Below, one piece after another: positions 47,434 to 59,250 of a stretch of DNA of 64,000 nt; the stretch's first letter is position 1, and every line of letters starts with the position of its first letter. Under the pieces are notes generated by a model, which saw only the letters and a list, made by a program, of their open reading frames with translations, did not search any database and was not told where the DNA came from. The stretch spans positions 40,481,142 to 40,545,141 of the forward strand of contig NC_051072.1 in the NCBI RefSeq assembly GCF_004664715.2, written 5' to 3'. The DNA comes from Peromyscus leucopus. Its lineage: Eukaryota > Chordata > Mammalia > Rodentia > Cricetidae. Position numbers and translations under genes: made by a program.

Positions 47434-47544
47434 CATATCATTTTACTTTGAGTTGAGCTAGTTGCCATTCTCTGTGAGGCCCAGCTGAGAGGGTCTTAAA
47501 GTCCTTGCCAATAAATACAACTCAAGGCTGCCAAGACTCTCCAA

Positions 47545-48000
47545 AACTATAAGGTTCGTGGAGGCAGGGACTTCTCTCTACTCTTTGATTTAGCAAATTT
47601 GATAACCGCTCTGTGCCAAGCAGCCTTCTTGACACCAGGATTACATCCAGTTCCCATTTTCAATGAACATATGTTCTTGTGGGAAGACATACACATAAGC
47701 AAAGATGAATGCACACAGAAGTAAGAGCAACATAGGCAAAAGTTATGAAGAAGATGAATCATGTCTATAATATGACAGGAAAAGGAGGGCAGTGGTCCCC
47801 AACAGCTGAGGGGAGTCGGGAAGATGGAGGACATTGGAGAGGGTATGCAGGCTGAGAGGTCTGGAGGGAGACAAGGACTAAGACAAAAGCCTTGGGGCAG
47901 GAATGAACCCTGTCAGGAGAGCAGAAACAGAGCACAGAGAGAACACAGGAAAAGTGATACTTGATGCTACAGAGATGGGGGGCAGGGGCGTCTTCCCACA
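47545..48000 (+). mobile_element. L2 LINE remnant
   Basis: 'ctctgtgccaagcagcctt', 'ttcaatgaacatatgttcttg' (cut) and, further on, 'aaagccttggggcaggaatg' keep the L2 3' end order. Confidence 0.5.
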
Positions 48001-48431
48001 GTGGTGAGCAGTGTGGGTTTTAGTCGATGTGTGAGAGGAATGCGTCAGAGACTATTAACTTAAAGCATGCATGTCTCACTTCTTATCTAAATACAGATAT
48101 AACTCAAATTCACCATCTTCACCGTCCTTAAATGCCCAAGTCACGGGTGTCAAATGCTTTCACACTGGTTTGCCACCACCACCACCATCCATCTCCAGAA
48201 CTGGGCTCTTGCGAAACCAAAACTCTTACCATCAGCTTTTAAGCACCGCAGTCACGTGATCTTACTTAGGCTTTTAAAAATTAATCTCGTTTCTTGGCAG
48301 GACTGGCTCGTAGGAAGGCAGTGGGATTAGTACCTTAATGCAATGGGTAGACCCAGCATATAATTTCTGGGCAGAGCTAACGTGAATGCTGCAAATTTGA
48401 AACATGGATACACGATAATAAGAACTGGTAG

Positions 48432-48575
48432 GGGCTGGAGAGATGCTCAGAGGTTAAGAGCCCGACTGCTCTTCCAGAGGTCCTGAGTTCAATTCCCCCC
48501 ACTTGGTCACAACCATCTGTAATGAGATTGGACCTTTGTATACATAATAAATAAATAAATCTTTAAAAAAAAAAA
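48432..48575 (+). repeat. B2 SINE, internally deleted, 12-bp duplication
   Basis: 'gggctggagagatgctcag' to 'tacataataaataaataaat' and an A-tail. The segment normally reading 'ctcttctggcctgcagg' is missing. AAGAACTGGTAG flanks it at 48420-48431 and 48576-48587. Confidence 0.93.
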
Positions 48576-48664
48576 AAGAACTGGTAGTTGCCTCTAGGTT
48601 TTTATGTGCTCAGCGACTTGGCATAAAGCAAGTCAATATGAATTTAATGTTTAAAGAGCAGAGG

Positions 48665-48795
48665 CACTTGTCAAGTTTGGTGACTCGGGCCTGGAATACT
48701 CCAAAATTTGGGGAGCAGAGACTGGAGGACCTAGGACTTGAGGTCAACTGAGGCTACATACAAGATCCTATCCCCAAAAGAAAAAAAAAATTCAA
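48665..48795 (+). repeat. B1-type SINE (diverged)
   Basis: 'gactcgggcctggaatactcc', cut, and 'caagatcctatccccaaaag'. Confidence 0.5.
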
Positions 48796-49052
48796 ACATT
48801 TTTTTAAGTAGGAAATTTTTTCTTAGTGAATTAGGACGATGGGGTGGGGTGGGGGGCGGAGATCCACCTTCAAATCATACCAAGAGTGGAAGGGTCTGGG
48901 TGGAAATAGGAACAGTGAGACGGAGTTGAGGAAGAAGTGAGGAGGCCACCCAACAAAGGATGTAAGAAAATAAGAAAATGGCATAAAGACATTTGCTAAC
49001 CAGCTAGCAAACTTTTAAAAGTAAACCCCTTTGCAATGAATGAATAAATAAG

Positions 49053-50144
<1,092 letters not shown>

Positions 50145-50345
50145 AGTACTGGAAGTGTCGCTCAGCAGGTAGAGTGCCTACTCAGCATGCATAGGGCCCT
50201 GGTTAGATTCCTAACGCTGCATAAACAGGCTGTGGCGTGGCGGCACAAATCAAAGTTCTGAGTCATCCTTGGCTACACAGGGATTTTGAGGATAGCCTGG
50301 GTTACATGAGACCCTGTCTCAAAACAACAAAAAAAAAAACAAAAA
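50145..50345 (+). repeat. B4 SINE (ID-B1 fusion)
   Basis: The ID-like half 'gtgtcgctcagcaggtagag' and 'gggccctggttagattcc' is followed by the B1-like 'ggctacacaggg' and 'gagaccctgtctcaaaac'. Confidence 0.82.
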
Positions 50346-50655
50346 TGAACAGCCAACACACATTGGCTTGTTATGAATGAATCAGTTGACAATTCACTCT
50401 TGTTCCCCCTGCCTTCTAATAAAATGAGGGAAAGCCACTGTTGAAGTTTAACAGGTATTTTTAGGGAACACACAGCAGCTAACACTATTAAGGCTCACCC
50501 CTACCAACCTCACAAGCATGACCTCCAACAAGACACTCAGATGGTGCCTCCAAGGAACAACCTCAAGCACTAAGGTCAGAGGTTGCAGAAAGGAAAAACG
50601 CGGTGAGGGGAAGAGAAGGCCCCTGGCCTGCACTAGCTGCTTTTAATCTTCTATG

Positions 50656-50657
<2 letters not shown>

Positions 50658-50705
<48 letters not shown>
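50658..50705 (+). repeat. Orphan 48-bp A-tract
   Basis: A pure A-run not preceded by any retroelement I recognise in 50346-50657. It could be the tail of a severely 5'-truncated or unknown retrocopy. Confidence 0.85.
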
Positions 50706-50707
<2 letters not shown>

Positions 50708-50999
50708 ATTTTTCTTTAACACGTTCAGCTGTGATTGTGTGAGCCTCAGGAATCAGTACATCACTCTATTGCCTTGGCTGCCCCGCCCTGTCCATACTCC
50801 ACAGTCAAGTTTGTAAAAGTAGTATTACCTGTAGACCAGAGAGGAGTTGGGAAATTTTAAGAACTAAAAAAAAAAAAAAATCAGTATAAAGACACACTCA
50901 GAGTTAGCATAACAGAGAATACCTGACCTTAAGTTGGAAAAGCACTTGGGCTCCACTCTGAAGAAAGTGACTCTTCTCCCAGCATGCTAGCTAGATCTG

Positions 51000-51115
51000 T
51001 GGCCTTGGGAGCCAGGCAGCTGTGAGCTGCCCAACATGGGTGCTAGAAATGGAACTCCTGTCCTCTGCAAGCACAGTAGATGCTCTTAACTCCCGAGCCT
51101 TCTCTCCAGCTCCTT
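51000..51115 (-). repeat. B3/B2 SINE fragment
   Basis: Complement: 'gggtgctagaaatggaactcc' (cut), 'cttaactcccgagcc' and 'ttctctccagctcc'. Confidence 0.8.
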
Positions 51116-51286
51116 TGTGCCAATGAAATGAGAGAAAGCATGCATGCACGGAATACAGCGTGGGACCTGACAGAGAGCCAGTGTTCAGCATGTGCTGTTT
51201 ATAATACCTACTTTTTTCTTCTTCTTTTATAACTTGGATTTTGTTCATTAACCTGTTATCGCCTTAGAAAGAATGGCTACACTTCC

Positions 51287-51790
51287 ATGATACCTGAGAC
51301 TGCAATAAGTGATATCTTACCCGTTCAGCTTATCAGAATAATAACACTAAGGAATTATCAGGTGCCACACAACTGTGATGTCCTCTATCGGATCTGGCTA
51401 GAGTGTGTCTTTGCTTTGCGTGCTCAGGTAGACTACTTAGGGCAGGTAGAAACCAGCTCTGAGTTCTACATATCGGCTCACATTATTAGAAGTGAATTGA
51501 AATGCCACATGGATGCGAAAAGTCCAATGAAGAGTAAGAAGTACAAGTTGATCGTGTACCATCAGGATGAGATGCTGTGCCATGGAAAGGAAGATCTGCC
51601 CATGTGCTGGGGGATTCCAAGGGCAAAGGTTCCCTTGTCTTTCCTGCTGCAGGCAAATGGATGGACCAGCTCCCACCACTTCCTGCAGTGTGGCATGAGT
51701 AGCGACAGAAAGCAGCCGTTCAGCTGTTTCTGGGTGACTGTTTTTATTATTTTTGTTGTCAGGGGGACTACTTTAAAATTTTGTACATAA
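51287..51790 (+). other. Unassigned 167-codon open frame
   Basis: The longest open frame outside repeats and the CpG island, starting MIPETAISD and ending RGTTLKFCT. I recognise no domain. It has Cys and His residues but no regular zinc-binding spacing. There is no promoter or polyadenylation context that I trust. In 64 kb, one or two frames of this size are expected by chance, so a non-coding explanation is the default. Confidence 0.15.
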
Positions 51791-52470
51791 CATAAAATTT
51801 TCCTTACCATAAACTGTATGACTATGTACCATGTCCCCACTTTTTCAAAGCATCTCTAAGACCTTCCTTGAGGATGAGCCACTCAAGAACATCTGTCTGA
51901 GGTAAGTCATACCCAGACCTTACTTTTCTCCAATTTCCGGTTTTCATTTTCTAAGTGGATCAAGAATATTAAAACATAGGCAATGCTTGTAAGGCAAGCA
52001 CAGGATATTAGCTCTCAAGGTTTTTGTTTGTTTGTTGTTTTTCAGTTTTTTTTTCTTCCTGACCACTTTTTTAGTGGCTCAGTTTTGTGAGGAATTTTCC
52101 AAGGAATTGAGTTTGCCTTTCACAGACATAATAATCCCCTTTCCCGCTGAATTTAGACTTCATCAGTTCACACACTTACTTACAATCTATTGCAACCACA
52201 GGTGTAACTGGAATCAAAGGGTTTACAATAAATATAGACTCCTGTTGAGCAAACAACCTAGCAGCTGGATGGGAACATTTTACTGGAAGCCAGTGTTCAT
52301 CCTTAGGCACAGCTCAGTCTGTGTATAGGCCTATAGTCCTATCAGGTCAACATGTTAGGTTCTCAATAGAACTGTATTTGGGGGTGTGGGGGGAAGACCC
52401 ATGCAAATTGCCAACATCCAACCATTTTTTACCTATAGGAATTGCAATTGTACATGAGCAACCTAACATT

Positions 52471-52473
<3 letters not shown>
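51791..52473. other. Intron 1, no recognised element
   Basis: Nothing supported. Confidence 0.4.

Positions 52474-52518
<45 letters not shown>
52474..52518 (+). repeat. (CA)n microsatellite
   Basis: About 22 uninterrupted CA units. Confidence 0.97.
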
Positions 52519-52520
<2 letters not shown>

Positions 52521-53900
52521 TATTTAATGTTAACTGGTTTACCCATCACTCATATTTTTTTTCTTCCTTTGAAAACAAACATTGGCTTTTGCACCTTCAT
52601 TTAAAACACTCTACACATACACAGGAACCCACCCTGAGCTCCTGAATACTCAGCACTTGGACTCCAGATTCCTAAGAACATCAGCCACTCCTGCCTTCTT
52701 TCCTTACATTAGAGTCACACCTGCTAGTGTTGCAGGTAAGAGAATGAAGGATGACGCCATCCTCATGTGCTAACTGGATGATAAGCAGCAGGATTTTGAA
52801 TACATACTGTTGACAGTCATAAATCTTTTGGGGCCACAGGATCCTGCCCTCCATTGTCTACTTAAAAAGGCACAAGAACACACATAGAGGAGCGGCAGGG
52901 AAGCCTGCAGACAGGCCTACGGGAAGCCATCCTAAAGTAATAAGTATTTCTGGTCTGTGCTTGTTACATCATTGAATTCTAAAAACACCCGGCAAATTAC
53001 AATAATACCCGGCATCTGACATAAGAAGAAGGGGGACTGAAGAATGTCCTGAGCTACTGGAGCTGCTCTGTTGCTAGATCATACATTCCTGCTCTTGAGC
53101 TGGAAGTCTACACTGGGTTTCTTTTTAGGGTTGTCCAAAAAACGATAGTATCACCCTCCCACATCACTTCCTAGATCAACCCAGCAGAGTCGCTGTGCAG
53201 CGTGGGAGAAGCTGGAATGTGTAGACAGACTCAGGTTTGAATCCTTGCTTCTCCCGGTGTCACTGAAGTACCCTTCCTGCTCGCTTCCTTGCTGTGCCCT
53301 CCTTGTGTGCAAGACAAGGACCCTGTGGAGACCTTGCAGACTTAAGAGGACTTGTGAGCTAATGCTGATGCCCGAAGAACAGCCAAAATTTACACCGCAT
53401 GACTGTCTACAGAGAGTTCTAATCTAAACGTGTTTCTAACCTAAATTTAAAGTTGAGCGTCCTGTAAGCACCGAGGTACAGAGGATGCTCATACCTTCCA
53501 TCTTCTATGCCGAAATTTATATGCAAGGTGAATATTAGCCAGGCAGAGAATGTGAACAATGAAGACAGTTGCCCTTTCCAAATCAGATAGAGAAATGAGA
53601 CAGAACCTGTATAGGAGCGGTTCACAATGCCAAAGTATCAAACATCAGACAATTGAGTTACAAACACAATCTTCATAGGACTCTCCGCTTCCCTGCTTCC
53701 AGCTCCCCATCCCCCTATCCCTGACTATAGGACAAAATAAAACAATCTTCAGTAGGTCAAAACAAGGCACTCGGCACACCTCACCACCCCTGCTTTCCTG
53801 GGCAACCCCATTTCATGCCCTCTTTTGTAGCTATGCAAAAGTATTTCCAGTGAATGACACTGAGAAAGACAACCCATACCAACCTCTGGCCACATGCACA
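52519..53900. other. Intron 1, repeat-poor stretch
   Basis: About 1.4 kb with no named element. A weak MIR-like phrase at 53226-53265 was not counted. Confidence 0.4.
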
Positions 53901-53901
53901 C

Positions 53902-53932
<31 letters not shown>

Positions 53933-54406
53933 TTGGTTGGTCTTTGGTCTTTTGTGGGGTCCGCCACCCAGCTCCCAAATAAATCACACACGGAGGCTTA
54001 TTCTTAATTATGTATGCCCAGCCATAGCTTGACTTAGCTTCTTGCCAGCTTTCCCTAACTTCTCCCATCTACCTTTTGCCTCTGGGCTTTTCCTTTTCTC
54101 TTACTTCTGTGAATCTTACTCTTCCTCCATGGCTTGCTGTGTAGCTGGGTGGCTGGCCCCTGGAGTCCTCCTCCTTCTCCGGCTGCTAGATCTTAGATCT
54201 CTCCACCCAGTTTTTCCTTCTATATATTCTCTCTGCCTGCCAGCCCCACCTATCCTTTCTCCTCCCTCGCTATTGGCCAGTTCTTTATTAGACCATCAAG
54301 TGTTTTACACAGGCACAGTAACACAGTTTCACAGAGTTAAACAAATGCAACATAAACAAAAGTAACACACCTTAAAATATTCGACCCCCCCCACACACAC
54401 ACACAT
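53901..54406. repeat. (CA)n microsatellite split by an LTR
   Basis: CA units at 53901-53930 and again at about 54393-54405, on either side of the minus-strand LTR. The LTR entered the repeat, so its target duplication cannot be told from CA units. Confidence 0.75.
53931..54394 (-). mobile_element. Solo LTR, same family as 15966-16438
   Basis: The minus strand starts TGTGGGGGGGGTCGAATA and ends ACCAACCAACA. It shares 'tctaataaagaactggcc', 'gcctctgggcttttcc' (plus strand) and 'tgatttatttgggagctggg' with the other two LTRs. The 49-bp duplication seen at 13567 is absent. It has the same transcriptional direction as Elovl7 and lies about 4.6 kb downstream of its start. Confidence 0.8.
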
Positions 54407-54844
54407 AATTTCCAATTCTTAGAACTGCATTTTCTTTCCCTGGATTTCATGTCCCATACATCACCCATTTCTCAGTTGCCCAACTCTTCTTCTCTGTGCT
54501 CCAGAGAGCTCTCAGGTCTGTCTCTGTTTTACCTGCCCTACCCCATCTGTGTCTGATAGTAGTTTACTACATTGTCCCACCAGCCTATACCACCCCGGAC
54601 AGGCTTCATCATCCGGCCAGCCACTCTGCTGACATGAAGCCAAATGTTTTCTCAGAACGTAACTTGTGAAACACCACTATTTTGTCCAGATTTGACCCTA
54701 CGCCTTTCATGAAAAGGAAGGAGCCTGTGTTGTGTTATGTATGATCGTGTTATGTATTGCTTTCCAGGTGGGTTTGCTGTTAACCTGGGAAACTTGGGAG
54801 TTATGTGGAAATCTGTTTCGTTTTTACTAACCTTTTAAGTTAAC
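54407..54844. other. Intron 1, no recognised element
   Basis: Nothing supported. Confidence 0.4.
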
Positions 54845-54915
54845 GTGCAAGTACAGCAGATAAAGAAAACACTTGCTCTGCAGGTGTGAGGACCTCAGTT
54901 CGAATCCCCAGACCC
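54845..54915 (+). repeat. B2-like SINE head
   Basis: 'gtacagcagataaagaaaac', 'ggacctcagttcgaatcccc': A-box and B-box halves of B2, truncated after. Confidence 0.5.
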
Positions 54916-55119
54916 ATGGAAAAGCCATATGCACCCTTCTTCACTCTTAACTTCTTCTCTTCCTCCCGACTCTCCCCTTCTGCGCCCTTGTCACATGTAT
55001 CCCATCACCCTCTCTTCCTGCCCCCTCTCCTCCCTGAGCCCTTCCCCTCCCCTCCTCATGGTCCACATTGATGATGATAAACATGTCAATATGAAAGCAT
55101 CTCTATGGAAACTGACTTG

Positions 55120-55335
55120 GAATCTTTCACTTACATGCCCGGGGATAGTACAGCTGGATCATATGGTAATTTTTTGTTCTTTTAGATTTTTAAGGGCCCC
55201 TTCACTGACTTCCATAGTAGGTATACCAGTTTTTACATTCCCTCAAAGTAGTGTACACAACTTTCCCTTTCCTAATCCCCACGGGCATTTATTGTTCTTA
55301 GTGGAAATGTTTCATCCGCATAATACTGAAGAACA
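55120..55335 (-). mobile_element. Old L1 fragment
   Basis: The plus strand reads the L1 complement: 'gctggatcatatggtaat', 'gtttttacattccctcaaag' and 'ggcatttattgttctta'. Confidence 0.6.
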
Positions 55336-55383
55336 GTGTGTGATGGTATGTCTGCTTCCATCACTTATAGAAGACTACTTCCA

Positions 55384-55560
55384 GGGCTGGAGAGATGGCT
55401 CAGAGGTTCAGAGCACTGGCTGCTCTTCCAGAGGTCCTGAGTTCAGTTCTCAGCAACCACATGGTGGCTCACAATCACCCGTAATGAGATCTGGTGCCCT
55501 CTTCTGTCACATAAGCAGAACACTCTATGTGTACATAATAAATAAACAAATCTCTTTTTT
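55384..55560 (+). repeat. B2 SINE
   Basis: 'gggctggagagatggctcag' start, 'ctgctcttccagaggtcctg', 'gtacataataaataaac' end. Nearly full-length and young-looking. Confidence 0.95.
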
Positions 55561-55694
55561 TTTAAAGGTGATTTTATTTGCATTTAGAAAAAAAGGCTAC
55601 TTCCCTTAATCCAGTGTGTTAATATGTGCTTTTAATCAACCTATACCAGTTATGAAGAATAGTTGGAAATTTCACTTTTTTAGAAGATCAAGAA

Positions 55695-55845
55695 AAAAAA
55701 AAGTTTTCTTGAACAGGATCCCATCTAGCCCAAGCTAGCCCAAACTTACTATGTAGCTAAAGATGATCTTGAACTTCTGATCCAGCTGCCTCCACCTCCC
55801 AAAAGTTGGGCATGCAGGTATGTGTCACCATAGCTGTCTTTAGAA
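55695..55845 (-). repeat. B1/PB1-type SINE
   Basis: 'cttactatgtagctaaagatg', shortened, 'cctccacctcccaaaag' and 'gcaggtatgtgtcacca'. Confidence 0.65.
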
Positions 55846-56811
55846 GATCTATCTTTTATCCGCCAAATTTGTAGATATTTTCAACTTTCCAGTAAGTTCT
55901 AAGCGTTCAAACTGAATGAGTCACATAAATACACGTGAGAACCATTCCCATCTGAAGATCTGCTGATGGCACATTCCATAGCATAGGACAGGAATCCTTA
56001 AGTTCCAGATTGCTTCTCCATTTGCTATGCTACCGTATTCACAGTGGCTCTAAATAGAGAATCCTTCTCTATCTTAAAATTGATGCTGGCACAAGAGGTA
56101 CATCATAGAAAATCAGCAATGACATGAGGAAAACTCCTGCTTCTTGGGCTCTCTCCTTTCTCCCAGGGTCACCGTTCACGTTTGATGGTGCTGTGGCTTT
56201 GGGAGCACCTTCAGTTTTTTTCTCCTCACCTCAAACCTTACCACTTACCGTGCACACAGCCCATTCTTTGTTGGCCTGGCCTCTCCAGCTTAGATCAGAC
56301 CCACGTTTTGGGAAAAGATTCCTGTTTGTCCCGACCGCAGTCTCCTCCAATATCATACGTTCTAACAGAATAAGATACTACTACTAAATATAGCCACCGC
56401 TTCATCTGTTCACTGATGTTTTGTGTACTTTTATGTATGCACTATGTATTTCCAATTTAAAAAAATTATTTTAGGAAAACTCACTGTTGTTTCCAATTTT
56501 GTTTTGGTTCCCATACGGTTGGCTCCTACATCACATCAGGAGATTAATGATTAATGAACCTTAGTGTGGCAATACACACCTACCTACCAATGCACACTGA
56601 TGAGTATCCTGTAAGACTGGCTTGATTTCTACTATCATCAAGGCTGCTGCTTCCATGCTACCTTAGTTCATGTTGCATTGTATTCTATAAACATCTATTA
56701 AGCAACTACCAGACATAAGGTCTGACAATGTAATGTCCTAAGTTGTTACAGATCTCCTCACAGAAAGCAAACACACTTACAAAAGGAGATAAACAGTAGT
56801 TGAAATGTGTA
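55846..56811. other. Intron 1, no recognised element
   Basis: About 1 kb. Frames at 56124-56387 show no similarity I recognise. Confidence 0.4.
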
Positions 56812-57030
56812 TTGGCTGGGGATTGTGGCCCAGTTGGTAGAACGATTATCCAGCTTGCATAAAGCCCTGGGTTCCCTCTCTAGCACCAAATAATACTGGA
56901 AGTGGTGACACATTCCTATAATCACAGCAATCCAGAGGTAGAGGCAGGAGGATCCGAAGTTCAAGGTCATCCTATGCTTCCTAATGAGTTTGAGGCCACC
57001 CTGGAATACATGAGACCTTACTTCAAAACA
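56812..57030 (+). repeat. B4 SINE (ID-B1 fusion)
   Basis: The ID-like 'ggctggggattgtggcccag' half is followed by the B1-like 'cctataatcacagcaatcc' and 'gagaccttacttcaaaac'. Confidence 0.85.
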
Positions 57031-57827
57031 AATACAAGAGAAGAAATGTGTCAATGATAAGTGATAAATGTGTGAAGATCAGATGGGGTAGGGGGCAGGC
57101 TGAGACTGATGTAGGCAAGCAGAGATCACAGGAAAACTGGATAAAAGATTTCATGTTTGGGATTGGGATAATACTAGGAGACAGGATAGCTGAGTTTTTC
57201 ACCTTGGTGACTAGGTTAATTACGACAGAAATCATCTTCTACAGGAGCTTTGGGAAGACACAGAGCACCTAAACGGAGTATTATAATGTGTCCTCAGAGA
57301 TAAAAATGAAGACACGAAGCAACAAATTTTAATCGAAGCCTCGAAAAACCAAAAAAGAAAAAAAAAATCAAAGCTAAATAGACTTAAAAAATGAAGTTGC
57401 ATGAAATCAATCTGTCAATCAATCTATTTATCTATCTTTTAAGGGCGAGAGGGCTGAGTGCGGCTCAGCCTAAAGTAAAAACTTGACATGTGCAAGGCCC
57501 ACTGCGGTCCACACCGATTAGCAGAGAGACAAGAAGAGAGATCAAGAGCCTGTAGCACCTGCTTTAACTATTACAGCAAGACAAACAAGGAAAAGGAACC
57601 AAAGATTGAGAGTCCGGACCCTGATGCTTGGATCTGCACAACACTTCGTGAAAAGAAGAACAAAAAGAAGAACTCCGGGCTCATCCGACTAGCAGCCAAC
57701 AGCTCCTGGCTGGCTGGAGGCCAAACCCTAAACTGGAAACAGTATCTACTTAACAGGTTTGTGGAAGACTGACTGCGTGAAGTACTTGGAGCCAGGTACA
57801 TAAAAGCACTGGATACTCATCTGCTAT
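57031..57827. other. Intron 1, proximal, no recognised element
   Basis: About 0.8 kb of unique DNA close to the promoter. The 94-codon frame at 57488-57772 (Lys-rich) has no recognised family. Confidence 0.4.
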
Positions 57828-57871
57828 GGGGCAGGGGGACGGGGGGCCGGGGGGGCGGGGGGGGGGCGCAG
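57828..57871 (+). promoter_or_regulatory. G-run cluster with G-quadruplex potential
   Basis: At least five runs of four to nine G separated by one or two bases, about 1.1 kb downstream of the Elovl7 start and on the strand opposite to its transcript. The G-rich strand is the non-template-complement of Elovl7, so the pre-mRNA would be C-rich here. Any functional role is speculation. Confidence 0.6.
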
Positions 57872-58269
57872 GGATTTTTTTTAACATAGTGCTTGATGAC
57901 CTTGGGGAGAACAATTTCTGCCTGAGGGTAAACTACAAATGAGGAGACTAAGAAAGCGTGGGTACGACAGTGGCCGCACTCACTAAAGAGGATGACTTTT
58001 GTTCAAGAAACGCAGAACAAGAGAGACGTGAAATAAAGGATGACCTGGGAGCTCAGGGTTGAATGAAAACGCTTTCGAAGGGGGGCTGTTTTAGGGACAG
58101 GAAGGGGCTCAGAAGACATTGGCCAGTCGCTAAAAGCCTTCCCTGGTGGAAGTGGGGATGCCCTACCGCATCCGGAGCTGGGGTGCCCAGCGAACCCTAC
58201 CGCTCCCTCCCCAGGTTGTTCCAAAAGGAGGTCCTCCGCATCCGGTAAGTTTGAATCAGGGAGGGATAA
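57872..58269. other. Shore of the CpG island
   Basis: Rising GC content. It contains, on the plus strand, an acceptor-like 'ctccctccccag' at 58203-58214 and a donor-like GTAAGT at 58245-58250, 30 bp apart. Confidence 0.4.
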
Positions 58270-58893
58270 GAGAGGGAAAGGCCCGCTTCCCACGCACGAC
58301 ACCAAGGGAATAAACGGCCGACTTTGGCATTTCGTCTCCGGAGCGACCTGTTCCACAGCTGTGGACTCATCCTCCCTCCCTGGCCCGCAGCAGCCACCAG
58401 GACGGGATGCTGCTCCCGGAGCCAAAGAGACAGCGCCCCGAGCTCCCGCGGGCGGGACGCTCGCACACCGAAGCAGGAAGAAGGGATCGCTGGTTTGGGA
58501 AGAGGCGCCTGGGAAGCGAGGTCCGGGAGCCCGGAAAGTGACCTACCTCCCCGATCCAAGGTCGAGCAGCACCTTCCCTCCCTGAGTCCCACTCAGAGCA
58601 CCTCTGCGCCCCCCGGGGCCCTGAGACCACCACCTTCCCTGGGGGTGCGGAGCGGCAGGACTCCGGGCGGCGCAGGTGAGCGCGGGCGCACAGGACTGGC
58701 GGGCAAGCCTCGGCGGGAGGGAGGCCCTGCCCGGCCCCGCACCGCCCCCGGCTCTCCGCCGCTCCCCACCCGCACGGCCCCCCGGTCCGGCCCCTCGGCT
58801 CGCACACCCTTACTCCCGGTCGCCCTCCTCGCCACCCCCGAAAGCTTCGGCCCAGCCCCCAAGAGCCCGCAGCCCCGCAGCCCCCTCACTCAC

Positions 58894-59050
58894 CGCGCGG
58901 GGAGCCGAGCAGCGCGCGCTGGAGGGAGGGAGGGAGGCAGGCAGGGCGGCGGCGGTCGGTCGGTCGGTGCGAGCGCGGCTCACACAGCGGCCCCTGCTGC
59001 CCGAGCCGCCGACCAAGTGGCGAGAGGCGGAGGCCGCGGGGTGGCACCTG
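58894..59050 (-). other. Elovl7: Elovl7 non-coding exon 1 (predicted)
   Basis: This lies on the minus strand inside the CpG island, downstream of a GC-box cluster. It ends at a strong donor, CGCGCG|GTGAGTG (GT at 58893-58892). The exon contains a short GACC tandem run and a CCTCCC run and has no obvious start codon in good context, so it fits a 5' UTR exon spliced to exon 2. The 5' boundary is an estimate: the likely transcription start is 20-60 bp below the GC boxes at 59083-59113. The sequence supports this, but it is not proven. Confidence 0.65.
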
Positions 59051-59082
59051 CCGGCTCTCCCAGCCTCGCGCGTCACCCGGGA

Positions 59083-59113
59083 CCGCCCTCCGCCCGCCTG
59101 CCCGCCCCGCCGC
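59083..59113 (-). promoter_or_regulatory. GC-box (Sp1/KLF-type) cluster
   Basis: On the minus strand this reads as repeated GGCGGG/GGGCGG units within 31 bp. Such clusters position transcription starts 40-70 bp downstream in TATA-less promoters, which fits an Elovl7 start near 59.03-59.05 kb. Confidence 0.7.
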
Positions 59114-59131
59114 CAGGTGCCGACGAGGGGC

Positions 59132-59140
59132 GTGGGGTGC
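59132..59140 (-). promoter_or_regulatory. SRE-like element (SREBP half site)
   Basis: The minus strand reads GCACCCCAC, one base from the sterol-response core TCACCCCAC. It lies about 20 bp upstream of the GC boxes and about 130 bp downstream of the CCAAT box, the cofactor arrangement typical of SREBP targets. ELOVL7 has been reported to respond to SREBP1 (from memory). Function here is inferred. Confidence 0.4.
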
Positions 59141-59250
59141 CTTGTCAGCCGCTCCCGCTGCCACCCTCGCCGCGGGCAGAGCCTAGCCCCGGCCGGCCGA
59201 CCCTGACCACTGGGGGGTGTCAGTTCTCGTCGCTGTCCCGGGGCCCTTTT

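Larger units (their letters stand above)
58270..59250. promoter_or_regulatory. Elovl7: CpG island / Elovl7 promoter region
   Basis: GC-rich and CpG-dense for about 1 kb, in sharp contrast to the AT-rich, CpG-poor flanks. It contains clustered GC boxes (59083-59113), a CCAAT box at 59268-59272, no convincing TATA box and splice donors on both strands (minus 58893, plus 58675). Its position at the 5' end of Elovl7 makes it the gene's promoter. The long open frames here on both strands come from low stop-codon frequency in GC-rich DNA. Confidence 0.88.
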
